Shown here: positions 40,074-49,352 of the stretch, piece by piece
Layout of the letters: each line of letters starts with the position of its first letter
Numbering within the stretch: the stretch's first letter is position 1
Source of the DNA: Polyangiaceae bacterium
GTDB lineage: Bacteria; Myxococcota_A; Polyangia; Polyangiales; Polyangiaceae
Reading direction: 5' to 3'
DNA: 64,000 nt
NCBI GenBank assembly: GCA_023150915.1
Contig: JAKLKA010000005.1
Coordinates: 1-64,000, forward strand
Position numbers and translations under genes: made by a program
Notes under the pieces: model-generated
The model's database searches: none
Seen by the model: only the letters and a program-made list of their open reading frames with translations
Told to the model about the DNA's origin: nothing

Positions 40074-41629
40074 AGCGGGTCGCGGTCGCGCTGCTCTGCT
40101 TGGCGTCGCAGGCCCGCGCCACGGGCTTCGCCGATCACGGTCGCGATCTGGGTGCCAAGCCCGAAGAACAGGTGCGGCTGGACGGTTACTTCCGCGTGCG
40201 CGCCGACGCGCTCTACAACCTGGATCTGGACCGCGGCCCCACGCCCTCGGGGGAGCTGCTCTATCCGGTGCCGCTCGGCAGCTCGAAGGGGCAGACCCTG
40301 ACCGGCGCCGACATGCGCCTGCGCACCGATCTGTCGATCTATGCCCCGGGTGGGATGATGGCGGTGAAGGCGCGGCTGGACGCGCTGGACAACGTGGTCC
40401 TGGGCAGCGCGCCCGAGGGCATTCCCTCCGCCAGCAGCACGCAGCGCACCGACGGGGAGACGGTCAGCGTGAAGCGGGTGTGGGGCGAGGCGCTGACGCC
40501 GTTCGGCGCCCTGGCCATCGGTCGCATGGGCAGCCACTGGGGCCTGGGCGTGCTGGCCAACGCCGGCGATTGCCTGGATTGCGACAGCGGCGACGCGGCC
40601 GATCGGATCGCCTTCGTGACGCCGCTTTTGGGGCATTTCTGGGCCATTGCTTACGATTTCTCGGCCACGGGCCCGTTCGTTCCGGACCGCTCCGGCAGCC
40701 GCTCGATCGACATCGCGCCGAGCGCCGCGGTGCACAGCGTGACCTTCGCGGTGCTCGCCTCCCGCACCGACGCGGCGCGGGCGCGACGCGCTGCTGCGGG
40801 CAAGCACACGCTGGAGTACGGCGCCTACGCGGCGCATCGCTGGCAAGACAAGGACGTGCCCGCCACCTACCTGCCCGTGGCCCAGCCGGTGGCGCTGAAC
40901 GATCAACAGGTCATGGCGCGCGGCTACCGTGCCACCGCGGCCGACCTCTGGACGCGCGTCAGCGGGCGCGGCTATCGCGTCGAGGGCGAGCTGGCGTTCA
41001 TGACGGCGCGGGTCGAGCAGCCGTCGCTGATCCCCGGCGTGCTGTTTCGCGACGCGGCCACCAGCCGGCAGCTGGGCGGCGCGCTCGAGAGCGAGGTCGG
41101 CGACGCTGCCGGCAGCTATCGTCTGGGGATGGACGCGGGCTACGCCAGCGGCGACTCCGCCCCCGGTTTCGGGGCATTTCCCGGGGTGAATCGCCGCGCG
41201 CCGGTGCCCGGCGATCTGGACGGCCCGCAGGCGCGCCCCCCCTACGATCTGACCGTGAACAACTTCCGCTTCCACCCTGACTATCGCGTCGACCGCATCT
41301 TGTTTCGCGAGATCATCGGCACCGTCACCGACGCGGTGTACGTGAAGCCGCACCTGCGCGGCGACCTGTTCCGCTTCGCCAGCGGCCGGCTCGAAGCGTC
41401 GATGTTCGCGGTGATGTCCTGGGCGGTGAACGCCGAGTCGGCCCCGGGGCAGAAGCGTTCGCTGGGCGTCGAGCTCGATCCGAGCCTGAGCTACCAGAGC
41501 CGCGACGGCTTCGTGCTCGCGCTCGAACAGGCCACGTTTCTGCCCGGCGCGGGACTGGACAACCCCGAGCTCGGGCTCCGAGCCAAGACCGCGCAGCTCT
41601 GGCGCGTCAGTGCCGCCTTCACGTTCTGA
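40070..41629 (+). CDS. Outer-membrane beta-barrel protein (TIGR04551-like)
   Basis: 519 residues with a Sec signal peptide (VALLCLASQARA-TG). The mature chain opens RLDGYFRVRADALYNLDLDRG, which resembles a myxobacterial family (TIGR04551), and is rich in amphipathic strands (GYRVEGELAFMTARVE, RLEASMFAVMSWAVN). It ends in a terminal Phe (VSAAFTF), the usual signal for outer-membrane insertion. Start overlaps the hydrolase stop by four bases. It lies between two paralogous lipoproteins, suggesting a complex. Transport of acyl compounds is inferred. Confidence 0.75.
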   Translation: MKRVAVALLCLASQARATGFADHGRDLGAKPEEQVRLDGYFRVRADALYNLDLDRGPTPSGELLYPVPLGSSKGQTLTGADMRLRTDLSIYAPGGMMAVKARLDALDNVVLGSAPEGIPSASSTQRTDGETVSVKRVWGEALTPFGALAIGRMGSHWGLGVLANAGDCLDCDSGDAADRIAFVTPLLGHFWAIAYDFSATGPFVPDRSGSRSIDIAPSAAVHSVTFAVLASRTDAARARRAAAGKHTLEYGAYAAHRWQDKDVPATYLPVAQPVALNDQQVMARGYRATAADLWTRVSGRGYRVEGELAFMTARVEQPSLIPGVLFRDAATSRQLGGALESEVGDAAGSYRLGMDAGYASGDSAPGFGAFPGVNRRAPVPGDLDGPQARPPYDLTVNNFRFHPDYRVDRILFREIIGTVTDAVYVKPHLRGDLFRFASGRLEASMFAVMSWAVNAESAPGQKRSLGVELDPSLSYQSRDGFVLALEQATFLPGAGLDNPELGLRAKTAQLWRVSAAFTF

Positions 41630-41637
41630 GGACCCGC

Positions 41638-42471
41638 ATGCGCCGTTTCACCGTCTTCGCCTTCGCCGTGCTCGCCGCCTGCAGCGACAACAAGACCCAG
41701 CCCCCGGGTCACGCGGGCTATCAGGGCGCGAGCCCCGAGCCCCTGGCCTGCGTGCCGAACCTGGACGGGCGCATCGACGCGAGCGAAGCGCGGCCCGCCA
41801 TCGGCGTTCCGATCTCGTATCTGGTTTCACCCGCCGGCAGCGAAAGACCGGTGGATCTGGCCGGGATCGACCTGGGCGACGGCCGCCTGAGCTGGGATTT
41901 CGGCACCGACTTCGCGGACGATCAAGAAGCCAAGATCGTGCCCGCCAAGGTCGCGGGGAAGTGGTACCAGGCCTCGTTCCCGCCGGACGCGTTCGTCACG
42001 CCGTTCGACGCGGCCGGCACCGTCGAGAACGTGCTGCGCCAGGACGACAGCGCGCTCTGGCTGCTCGGTGTCGCGTCGCGCGACGAGGCGCCGCTCGAGG
42101 GCAAGACGCTGCTGGTCTATGGCAAGCCGGTCGAGCTCTTGCGCTTCCCCATCGAGCCGGGCGTAAGCTTCGTGTCGAGCGGGACGATCCAGAACGGCAC
42201 GCTGCGCGGCCTGCCCTTCGCGGGCAAGGACACCTACGAGGTGAGCGTGGACGGCAAGGGTGAGGCGCTCTTGCCGTCGCTCGCGTTCACGCAGGTGCAC
42301 CGCGTGCGTACGCGCGTCACCGTGGCGCCTGCCGTCGGCGCCAGCACCACGCGCCGCCAGACCTCGCTGTTCTTCGAGTGCTTCGCCGAGGTGGTCCGCG
42401 CGACCAGCAAACCCGACGAGCCCGAGGCGAACTTCACCACCGCCGCCGAGCTTCGGCGCATCGGTTTCTGA
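41638..42471 (+). CDS. Surface lipoprotein, paralogue of the first operon gene
   Basis: 277 residues. Lipobox LAAC (Cys15). After a short linker the sequence [17 protein letters not shown] and the blocks [19 protein letters not shown] and AAELRRIGF align with the lipoprotein at 38182, so the two are paralogues without the Gly/Ala linker here. Both flank the barrel gene. Function unknown; a pair of accessory lipoproteins on the barrel is a reasonable model. Nine bases separate it from the barrel gene. Confidence 0.75.
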   Translation: MRRFTVFAFAVLAACSDNKTQPPGHAGYQGASPEPLACVPNLDGRIDASEARPAIGVPISYLVSPAGSERPVDLAGIDLGDGRLSWDFGTDFADDQEAKIVPAKVAGKWYQASFPPDAFVTPFDAAGTVENVLRQDDSALWLLGVASRDEAPLEGKTLLVYGKPVELLRFPIEPGVSFVSSGTIQNGTLRGLPFAGKDTYEVSVDGKGEALLPSLAFTQVHRVRTRVTVAPAVGASTTRRQTSLFFECFAEVVRATSKPDEPEANFTTAAELRRIGF

Positions 42472-42489
42472 CACGAGAGAGGACGAGCG

Positions 42490-42771
42490 ATGAACCCCTG
42501 GGATATCTACAAGAAGGCCTTCAATGCCTGGGAAAACGCCACGGCGACCTACATGGAGCAGGTGCTGAAGAGCCCGCTCTTGCTCGAGCCCGCCGGCGCC
42601 TGGCTCAGCACCATGATGAAGGCCAAGGCCAAGGGCGACGAGCTGGCCGCCGGCTGGTGGGGCGGTCTGGGGCTACCGACCAAGCGCGACCAGGAGCGCA
42701 CGCTGCACAAGCTGAACCAGCTCGAGAGCAAGCTGCTCGATCTCGAAGAACGGCTCGCCGCCGACAAGTGA
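42490..42771 (+). CDS. PhaE/phasin-like PHA-synthase subunit
   Basis: 93 residues. Helical; the pattern of a PhaE/PhaM-type protein is visible in [40 protein letters not shown] and the C-terminal [22 protein letters not shown] coiled coil, where GLPT plus a leucine-rich coil is typical of PHA synthase-associated proteins. It probably activates or localises the PhaC encoded two genes on. Shorter than classical PhaE. Good ribosome-binding site GAGAGAGGAC upstream. Confidence 0.72.
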   Translation: MNPWDIYKKAFNAWENATATYMEQVLKSPLLLEPAGAWLSTMMKAKAKGDELAAGWWGGLGLPTKRDQERTLHKLNQLESKLLDLEERLAADK

Positions 42772-42776
42772 GTGCC

Positions 42777-44513
42777 ATGTTCGACATCACGCCCTACCTC
42801 GAGCTGAAGATCGCTCCTCGCGCGGTGTTCGACGCTTTGGACGAGCGCCGCGCCCGCCCGCGCTTCATGCTGCCCACCCCGAGCGGGGACTGGCAGGCGG
42901 TCACCTGGGGCGCCTACGCCGACGCGATCCGCAAGCTCGGGTGTGCGTTGGCGGCGATGGGCCTTTCACCGGGCGATCGGGCCGCGATCTATGCGCCGAA
43001 TCGCGTGGAGTGGATCGAGGCCGCGCTGGCCATCCAGGCCGCCGGGGGCGTGATGGTGCCGGTCTACCCGGCCTGCACCGCCGAGCAGACCGCGTACATC
43101 GTGGGGCACAGCGACGCCAAGGTGCTGTTCGTGGACACGGCGCCGCTGCTCTCGCGGGTGCTCGAGCGTTTCGGTGAGATGACCGCCCTCGAGCGCGTGA
43201 TCGTGCTCGACGACGCCCTCGACGTGAGCCAGGTCCTGGCCGAGCTGCGCGCGCAGGGCAAGGCCGTGCCGAGGGTGGCCGAGGTGGAAGAGCGCTTCCT
43301 GAGCTTCGGACGTGCGCTCAGCCTGGGCGCGGCGCGCGACGCCGAGGCGCCCGAGGCGTTCATGGCGCGCATGGACGACATCGAGCTCACGCAGACCGCG
43401 CTGATGCTCTACACCAGCGGCACCACCGGCAACCCCAAGGGCGTGCCGCTGAGCCACGCCAACGTGGCCGAGAACGGCCTCGACTGGCTGAAGTGCAACG
43501 CGCCGCTGATCGAAGAGGGCTTCGTCGATCTGCTCTGGCTGCCGATGAGCCACATCTTCGGCCTGGGCGAGGCGTGCCTGGGCAACACCCTGGGGTTCAC
43601 CACCTATCTCTCGGACCCAATGAAGGTGCTGGCGCACCTGCCCGAGGTGAAGCCCAACGTGTTCATGAGCGTGCCGGCCTACTGGGAGAAGCTCGCCACC
43701 GCGGCGATGAGCGAGACCGATCCCGACGCGCGGCGCGAGAAGCTGGCCAGCCTCACCGGCGGCCGGCTGAAGTTCTGCCTCTCGGGCGGCGCCGGCTTGA
43801 AGCGCGAGATCAAGCAGCTGTTCTACGAATGCGGCCTCTTGATCATCGAGGGCTACGGCCTGACCGAGTGCTCGCCCACGCTGACCTTGAATCGCCCCGA
43901 GGCGTTCCGCTTCGATTCGGTGGGCAAGCCCCTGCCGTCGGTGGAGCTCAGGCTGGCGGAAGACGGCGAGATCCTCGCCCGGGGGCCCAACGTGTTCGCC
44001 GGCTATCACAAAGATCCGGTGGCGACCCGCGAGGCCTTCACCGACGACGGCTGGTTCAAGACCGGCGACGTCGGCCGCTTCACCGAGGACGGCTTCTTGC
44101 AGATCGTCGATCGCAAGAAAGAGATCCTGGTGACCGCCGGCGGCAAGAACGTGCCGCCCGCGAACATCGAGCTTCGCTTCGCCGACGATCCGATCGTGAG
44201 CCACGCCATCGTGTACGGTGACGGCAAGAAGTACCTGGTCGCCGGGATCTGGCTCAACCCCGAGGCCACGGACGCCAGGCTCGCGGCCCTGGGCGTGGGG
44301 CCCGATGGGCGCGCCGCCGCCATCGACGAGCTGGTGAAGGCGAGCGTGGCGCGGGTGAACGAGCACCTGGCGAGCTTCGAGCAGATCAAACGCCATCGCG
44401 TGATGGATACCCCGCTCACCGTGGCGGGCGGCCTGCTCACCTCGACGTTGAAGCCGCGCCGCAAGCAGATCTACGCGGCGTTTTCCCGGGACTTCGAGGC
44501 GCTCTACGCATGA
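42777..44513 (+). CDS. AMP-forming acyl-CoA ligase
   Basis: 578 residues. Adenylation motifs are complete: [16 protein letters not shown] (A3), GYGLTECSP (A5), TGDVGRF and [17 protein letters not shown] (A7-A8), with a C-terminal catalytic Lys region ([20 protein letters not shown]). It resembles long-chain fatty-acyl-CoA ligases and should convert free acids to acyl-CoA for use by PhaC or beta-oxidation. The start at 42777 follows the PhaE-like stop by five bases; the end overlaps phaC by four bases. Confidence 0.9.
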   Translation: MFDITPYLELKIAPRAVFDALDERRARPRFMLPTPSGDWQAVTWGAYADAIRKLGCALAAMGLSPGDRAAIYAPNRVEWIEAALAIQAAGGVMVPVYPACTAEQTAYIVGHSDAKVLFVDTAPLLSRVLERFGEMTALERVIVLDDALDVSQVLAELRAQGKAVPRVAEVEERFLSFGRALSLGAARDAEAPEAFMARMDDIELTQTALMLYTSGTTGNPKGVPLSHANVAENGLDWLKCNAPLIEEGFVDLLWLPMSHIFGLGEACLGNTLGFTTYLSDPMKVLAHLPEVKPNVFMSVPAYWEKLATAAMSETDPDARREKLASLTGGRLKFCLSGGAGLKREIKQLFYECGLLIIEGYGLTECSPTLTLNRPEAFRFDSVGKPLPSVELRLAEDGEILARGPNVFAGYHKDPVATREAFTDDGWFKTGDVGRFTEDGFLQIVDRKKEILVTAGGKNVPPANIELRFADDPIVSHAIVYGDGKKYLVAGIWLNPEATDARLAALGVGPDGRAAAIDELVKASVARVNEHLASFEQIKRHRVMDTPLTVAGGLLTSTLKPRRKQIYAAFSRDFEALYA

Positions 44514-45511
44514 TCCCGCTGGCGTCGCTGTTCGGTCGCCCGCCGCCGGCGGTGGGGCAGACGCCGTCGGACGTGGTGTTCGCCGAGAACAAGTGGCGCC
44601 TGCTCCGCTACCGCGCGTGGCACGAGGGCACGGCCTGGGCCACGCCGGTCTTGCTGGTGCCGTCGCTGATCAACCGCCACTACGTGCTCGACCTGCTGCC
44701 GGGCAAGAGCTTCGTCGAGTGGTTCGTAGCGCGCGGGCACGACGTGTTCTGCATCGACTGGGGCACGCCCGGCGACGAAGACCGATACCTGACCTTCGAC
44801 GACGTGTGCGATCGGTACCTCGGGCGCGCGCTCGAGCGCACCCGGCGCATCGCAGGCGCCCCGAAGGCCCACGTGCTCGGCTACTGCCTGGGCGGCACGC
44901 TGGCGGCGATCCACGCCAGCGTTCATCCTGAGCGCTTCGCCTCGCTCACCGCGCTGGCCGCGCCCATCGGTTTTCACGACGGGGGCCTCTTGAGCGCGTG
45001 GACGCGTTCGAAGGGCTTCGACGTCCAGGCGGTGGTGGCGGCCACCGGCAACGTGCCGTGGCAGCTGATGCAGTCGGCGTTTCACCTGCTCAGGCCGACG
45101 CTCACCCTGTCCAAGGCCGTGCACATGGCCGACAAGCTCTGGGACGACGAATTCATGAACGGCTTCCTGGCGCTCGAGACCTGGGGCAGCGACAACGTGT
45201 CGTTCCCCGGCGCGTGCTACCAGCGCTACGTGGACGAGCTTTACCGGAACAACGCGCTCGTGGCCGGGACGTTCACCCTCTCGGGCAAGCCGGCGCGGCT
45301 CGAGGCCATCACCTGCCCCACCCTGGCGGTCACCTTCCAGCACGACAACATCGTGCCGCCCGAGAGCGCTGCGGTGCTGCTCGAGCGCATCGGGTCGGCG
45401 GACAAGCACCGCATCCACCTCCCCGGCGGTCACGTCGGCGCGGTGGTCTCGAAGAAGGCCGCCCAGGGGCTCTGGCCGGCGATCGCTAAATTCTGGGCGG
45501 ATCGCGACTGA
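44510..45511 (+). CDS. phaC: Short PHA synthase (PhaC, class III-like), second copy
   Basis: 333 residues. Catalytic triad Cys126 in [10 protein letters not shown], Asp279 in HDNIVPP and His308 in GGHVGAVV. It shares [13 protein letters not shown] and [14 protein letters not shown] with the minus-strand PhaC (VPSLINRWYVLDL and ALEEWSSANIPFPG), so the two are paralogues. It is the last gene of the seven-gene operon, whose members overlap or lie a few bases apart. The operon ends in a strong hairpin nine bases after the stop. Confidence 0.9.
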   Translation: MIPLASLFGRPPPAVGQTPSDVVFAENKWRLLRYRAWHEGTAWATPVLLVPSLINRHYVLDLLPGKSFVEWFVARGHDVFCIDWGTPGDEDRYLTFDDVCDRYLGRALERTRRIAGAPKAHVLGYCLGGTLAAIHASVHPERFASLTALAAPIGFHDGGLLSAWTRSKGFDVQAVVAATGNVPWQLMQSAFHLLRPTLTLSKAVHMADKLWDDEFMNGFLALETWGSDNVSFPGACYQRYVDELYRNNALVAGTFTLSGKPARLEAITCPTLAVTFQHDNIVPPESAAVLLERIGSADKHRIHLPGGHVGAVVSKKAAQGLWPAIAKFWADRD

Positions 45512-45519
45512 CCGTGTGC

Positions 45520-45545
45520 GTAAATGGGAGTCAGTTCCCATTTAC
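45520..45545. terminator. Long inverted repeat after phaC
   Basis: Ten-base arms GTAAATGGGA and TCCCATTTAC, perfectly complementary, with six bases GTCAGT between. It begins nine bases after the phaC stop, so it may end the PHA operon transcript. It may also be part of the regulatory region of the next gene, since a related dyad lies 12 bases further on. Confidence 0.5.
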
Positions 45546-45556
45546 ACGTGAGCAAA

Positions 45557-45573
45557 TTGGAGTACGCTCCCAA
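45557..45573 (+). promoter_or_regulatory. Operator candidate before the DUF4143 ATPase
   Basis: TTGGAGTACGCTCCCAA contains GGAG-TACG-CTCC as inverted repeat and ends two bases before the GTG start. It echoes the GGGA/TCCC core of the larger repeat at 45520-45545. Regulator unknown. Confidence 0.4.
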
Positions 45574-45575
45574 AC

Positions 45576-46715
45576 GTGCCCCAGGCGCGCTACCTGCGAA
45601 CGACCCTCTCGAAGGTCCTCTCGGACCGCAAGATGGCCTTCATCGGGGGCCCGCGGCAGGTGGGCAAGACAACGCTGGCGCTCGGCTTCCTCGGCCCCCG
45701 CGCTAACGCGAAGCACCCCGCGTACTTCAACTGGGACGACCCCCGGGCAGCGGCGCGGCTTCGTCGGGTCGAGCTCCCCGCGAGCGAGCCGGTGCTGGTC
45801 TTCGACGAGATCCACAAGTACGCGCGGTGGCGCGGCCTTGTGAAGGGGATCTACGACGTCGAGAAGTCGGAGCGACAGATCGTGGTCACGGGCTCCGCAC
45901 GTCTGGACTACTACCGCAAAGGCGGTGACTCGCTGGTCGGCCGGTATCGGTACTTCCGGCTGCACCCGTTCTCGCTGCGGGAGCTCGGACCCAGAGCGTC
46001 CGCGGCCGACCTGGCGGCGTTGCTCCGCTTCGGGGGCTTTCCGGAGCCCTTGTTTCGCCAGGACGCGGCCGAGCACCGGATCTGGCAGCGCGACCGACTC
46101 TCCCGGGTCCTGCGAGAGGACCTGCGCGATCTCGAGCACGTCCGCGAGGTGTCGCTGGTGGAGCAGCTGGTGGACCTCTTGCCGCAGCGGGTGGGGTCGC
46201 CGCTGTCGGTGGCGAACCTGGCCGGCGATCTCCAGGTGGATCACAAGACGGTGGAGCGCTGGCTTCAGATCCTGGAGAATCTGTATGTCTGCTTCCGCGC
46301 AGCCCCGCTGGGCTTTTCTCGCGTCCGTGCGGTCAAGAAGGAGCGAAAGCTCTACCTCTGGGACTGGTCGGCGGTCCCCGAGCCGTGCCCGCGCTTCGAG
46401 AACCTGGTCGCGTGCCAGCTCCTCAAGTACTGCCACTTCGTCGAAGACACCCAAGGGCATCGCATGGAGCTTCGGTTTCTGCGTGACACCAATCGCCGCG
46501 AGGTCGACTTCGTGGTGCTTCGCGACGAGCGGCCCCTGTTCGCCGTGGAGTGCAAGGTCAGCGGCAAGCAGTCCGATCCGGCGCTGGCCTACTTCGCCGA
46601 GCGGGTCGGCGTGCCTCGGTTCTATCAGACCCACCTGGGCGACGAGCACCACGAACGCGGGCGCGTCACCGTGATCCCGTTCGCTCGCCTGTGTCAGGAG
46701 TTGGAATTGCCATGA
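45576..46715 (+). CDS. ATP-binding protein with DUF4143 domain
   Basis: 379 residues from a GTG. N-terminal AAA-like ATPase: Walker A GGPRQVGKTTLA, Walker B PVLVFDEIHKY, VVTGSARLD. The C-terminal DUF4143 part ends with a nuclease-like signature: REVDFVVLR then FAVECKVS (PD-(D/E)xK type). Such proteins occur widely as stand-alone, often mobile genes of unknown role, perhaps toxin-like or defence-related. The end overlaps the next lipoprotein start by four bases. Two palindromes lie upstream of the start. Confidence 0.85.
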   Translation: MPQARYLRTTLSKVLSDRKMAFIGGPRQVGKTTLALGFLGPRANAKHPAYFNWDDPRAAARLRRVELPASEPVLVFDEIHKYARWRGLVKGIYDVEKSERQIVVTGSARLDYYRKGGDSLVGRYRYFRLHPFSLRELGPRASAADLAALLRFGGFPEPLFRQDAAEHRIWQRDRLSRVLREDLRDLEHVREVSLVEQLVDLLPQRVGSPLSVANLAGDLQVDHKTVERWLQILENLYVCFRAAPLGFSRVRAVKKERKLYLWDWSAVPEPCPRFENLVACQLLKYCHFVEDTQGHRMELRFLRDTNRREVDFVVLRDERPLFAVECKVSGKQSDPALAYFAERVGVPRFYQTHLGDEHHERGRVTVIPFARLCQELELP

Positions 46716-48181
46716 TCCGCCGTGCCGCCTTGCTCATCGCGCTCTCGACCGTGGCCTGCGCGGGCGACGACGCGGCCGAGCCTCCGGACACCAACGCCCC
46801 CTGCAGTCGCCCCGCGCGGAAGGGCAGCCCCTTGGGTGAGCACTGCGGTCAGCTGATCGACGAGGCCGGGCGCGTGGTGCTGCTGCGCGGCGTGAACGCC
46901 CGGGTAGAGGGCCTGTTCGACGTGACCTTCGACGACGGGCGGAAGGCACTGGAAGAGATCCCGTCGTACAGCGCCGAGGACGCCCAGGCGATGCGCGACT
47001 GGGGCTTCGATTCGCTGCGCCTGCCCATCAACTGGAGCGGCATCGAGCCGACGAAAGACGGGGGCTTCGACCAGAAGTACCTGGATCGCGTCGAGCAGGT
47101 GCTGGACCTGTCGCACGCTGCGGGGCTGCGCGTGCTGCTCGACCTCCATCAAGACGCGTACAGCAAGGAGATCGGCGAAGACGGCGCGCCGCTCTGGGCC
47201 ATTGTCCCGCCCCCGACGAAGCTGCTCGAAGGGCCGCTGACGGATCTGGAAGACCGGCGGCTCAGCAAGCAGGTGCTGGACGCGTTCGACACCTTCTTCG
47301 GGGACAGCGCCGACGGCACGTTCTTGCGCGAGCGGTTCACCCAGATGGCCGTCCACGTGATGCAGCGCTTCGGCGATCATCCGGCGGTGATTGGGCTCGA
47401 GATCTTCAACGAGCCCATCGCCACCATCGAGGGCATCGACCGGCTGAACGCCGCCGCCTACGCGGCGATCCGCGGCGCGGCCCCGAAGAAGCTGTACTTG
47501 TTCGAGCCGTCGTCCACGCGCAACGTGCTCGACACCGCGCCTCTGCCCGAAGCGCCGCTCGGGCCGATGACCGGGTACGCGCCGCACGTGTACACGTTGG
47601 CCTTCGTCAGCACCAACGCGCAGAAGCAGGCCATGACCAAGGCGACGCTGCGCACCTCGAACGAGAACGCGCGACTCGAGGCCGACGCCTGGCAAGCGCC
47701 GCTGGTGATCACCGAGTGGGGCTTCGATCCGAACGCCATCAAGGCCGGCGAGTACTTCACCTGGCAGAGCGAGTTGCAAGACGAGTACGGGGCATCGTCG
47801 TTCTTCTGGGTGTGGAAGGAGCGGTCGCAAGGCAACTGGGGCTGCTTCGATTTCGATCCCGCCACGCAGAAGTTCAGCGAGCGCACGCCGCTGAAGCAAG
47901 CGCTCGGGCGCGTGCGGCCGATGGCGGTGGCGGGCTGGCCGACCCGGAGCGCTTTCGATCGCAAGACCGGGGTGTTCGAGCTCGAGCTCGACGGCAACCC
48001 CAGCGTGCGCGAGCCGCATCGCATCGCGGTGGCGCCCGCCCTCGGCGCGCCCAGCGCCGCGGAGTGCGACGATCAGCCCATCGAGTGGGACAGCGCCGAA
48101 CACGGAGAAATCAGGCTGCGCTGTGGGCAAGGCGACAGCGGGCACCACCGCTTGCGCGTGCGGGTGCCGCCGGCGCCGTGA
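46712..48181 (+). CDS. Endoglycoceramidase-like GH5 lipoprotein
   Basis: 489 residues. Lipobox STVAC (Cys16). A GH5 barrel follows with RGVNARVEG, the LLDLHQDAYSKEIGEDGAPLW-type region seen in endoglycosylceramidases, acid/base Glu234 in IFNEP and nucleophile Glu335 in ITEWGF. The last ~100 residues form a beta-sandwich. Endoglycoceramidases release the glycan from glycosphingolipids, leaving ceramide, which would suit the ceramidase-like lipoprotein at 23.0-24.9 kb. Substrate remains to be proven; other GH5 activities are possible. Confidence 0.8.
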   Translation: MIRRAALLIALSTVACAGDDAAEPPDTNAPCSRPARKGSPLGEHCGQLIDEAGRVVLLRGVNARVEGLFDVTFDDGRKALEEIPSYSAEDAQAMRDWGFDSLRLPINWSGIEPTKDGGFDQKYLDRVEQVLDLSHAAGLRVLLDLHQDAYSKEIGEDGAPLWAIVPPPTKLLEGPLTDLEDRRLSKQVLDAFDTFFGDSADGTFLRERFTQMAVHVMQRFGDHPAVIGLEIFNEPIATIEGIDRLNAAAYAAIRGAAPKKLYLFEPSSTRNVLDTAPLPEAPLGPMTGYAPHVYTLAFVSTNAQKQAMTKATLRTSNENARLEADAWQAPLVITEWGFDPNAIKAGEYFTWQSELQDEYGASSFFWVWKERSQGNWGCFDFDPATQKFSERTPLKQALGRVRPMAVAGWPTRSAFDRKTGVFELELDGNPSVREPHRIAVAPALGAPSAAECDDQPIEWDSAEHGEIRLRCGQGDSGHHRLRVRVPPAP

Positions 48182-48206
48182 TTTCAGCTAAGCTAGGCGG
48201 CTCGGG

Positions 48207-49325
48207 ATGAATCGCCACGGCTACCTCGCACTCGGCGTCGCTGCGTTGTGGCTGCAGTGGACCAGTTGTACGGTGGACGACGTCGACCTCTCGGGCAAAG
48301 AGTGCCCGTGCGCCGACGGCTGGGTCTGCGATCCGGACACGGACCGCTGCGTGAAGCCTTCAGTGGACAGCGGCAGCGGCGGCAGCAGCGGTGGGGGTGG
48401 CAGCGGCGACGCCCAGGCCGACGGGGACGCCCAGGCCCCGGTGGTGCTCGGTCGAGCGTGCATCGGCTCGCAGCGCTCGCAGGGCATGGGCGCGAACCGC
48501 AAGCGGGTCAGCAAGTTCTCGCTCTTCGAACCGGGAACCTACGACGCCGTCATGCTGTACGTCGAGCCTGCGGGCGCCGCCGGGACTCAGGCGCTGCGCG
48601 GGATCATCTACACGGCCGATGGCAACGGGCAGCCCGATGCACTGGTCGCGACGACCGTGGAGGCCTCGGTCCCTGGCACCCTTCCGCAGGGCTGGTTGAC
48701 GCTGGCCTTTGCGCAGCCGCTGAAGCTCACACCCGGTGAGTACTGGGTCGGCATCCACTCCGGGCCGTCAGGGTCGGTGCTCAAGTACGCGTTCGAGCTT
48801 GCGCCAGCCGCCATGCGCTACGCCGACGAGCCGTATGCCGACGGATCGAGCGCGAAGTTCGGACCCACCACCAACGGGGACAACCTGATGAGCGTGTACG
48901 TGCGTCCGAACGGCGCCGTGATCGACGACTCGCAGCCTTGCCCGGTGGGAACCGGTGGCACGGGCGGTGCGGGTGGCACCGGTGCGACCGGGGGCGGCGG
49001 CGGAACGGGCGCAAAGGGTGGTACGGGCGGCACGGTGGGCGGTGGCGGCGCCGGAGGCGCGGGCGGTGGTGGTGGCACCGGAGCGAAGGGTGGTACGGGC
49101 GGCACCGTGGGCGGCGGCGGCACCGTGGGCGGCGGCGGCACCATCGGTGGCGGCGGCACCGTGGGCGGCGGCGGCACCGTCGGCGGCGGTGGAACGGGCG
49201 GGAAGGGCGGCACCGGCGGCACCGTGGGCGGCGGCGGAGCGCCGGGCGGCGGCGGTGGCAGTGGCAGCGGCGGCGTCACCGGTGGCGGTGGCACCGGCGG
49301 AATTCAAGACGCGGGCTTCGGCTGA
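48207..49325 (+). CDS. Glycine-repeat surface lipoprotein
   Basis: 372 residues. Signal peptide with lipobox TSC (Cys21) and a short Cys-rich segment (ECPCADGWVCDPDTDRC). Residues about 75-245 form a beta-rich domain with LFEPGTYDAVMLYV and PGEYWVGIHSG, similar to choice-of-anchor type modules. The last ~125 residues are almost pure glycine with Gly-Gly-Thr-Val/Ile and Gly-Lys/Ala interruptions. Probably a cell-surface or matrix protein. The lipobox, Cys segment and Gly linker recall the gene at 38182. Confidence 0.7.
   Translation: MNRHGYLALGVAALWLQWTSCTVDDVDLSGKECPCADGWVCDPDTDRCVKPSVDSGSGGSSGGGGSGDAQADGDAQAPVVLGRACIGSQRSQGMGANRKRVSKFSLFEPGTYDAVMLYVEPAGAAGTQALRGIIYTADGNGQPDALVATTVEASVPGTLPQGWLTLAFAQPLKLTPGEYWVGIHSGPSGSVLKYAFELAPAAMRYADEPYADGSSAKFGPTTNGDNLMSVYVRPNGAVIDDSQPCPVGTGGTGGAGGTGATGGGGGTGAKGGTGGTVGGGGAGGAGGGGGTGAKGGTGGTVGGGGTVGGGGTIGGGGTVGGGGTVGGGGTGGKGGTGGTVGGGGAPGGGGGSGSGGVTGGGGTGGIQDAGFG
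48949..49310 (+). repeat. Glycine-codon tandem repeat in the lipoprotein gene
   Basis: About 360 bases of short-period repeats, mostly GGTGGC/GGCGGC units, encoding the poly-glycine tail. The clearest stretch repeats a 15-base unit for Gly-Gly-Gly-Thr-Val/Ile. Purity suggests slippage expansion. Confidence 0.85.
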
Positions 49326-49352
49326 GCTCGGCGCCCCGCGATCAGCCTTGCC

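Noticed and set aside
48949-49310. Short-period repeats that might be taken for a CRISPR or minisatellite array
   Set aside because: The repeats keep the reading frame and encode glycine-rich protein; there are no unique spacers.
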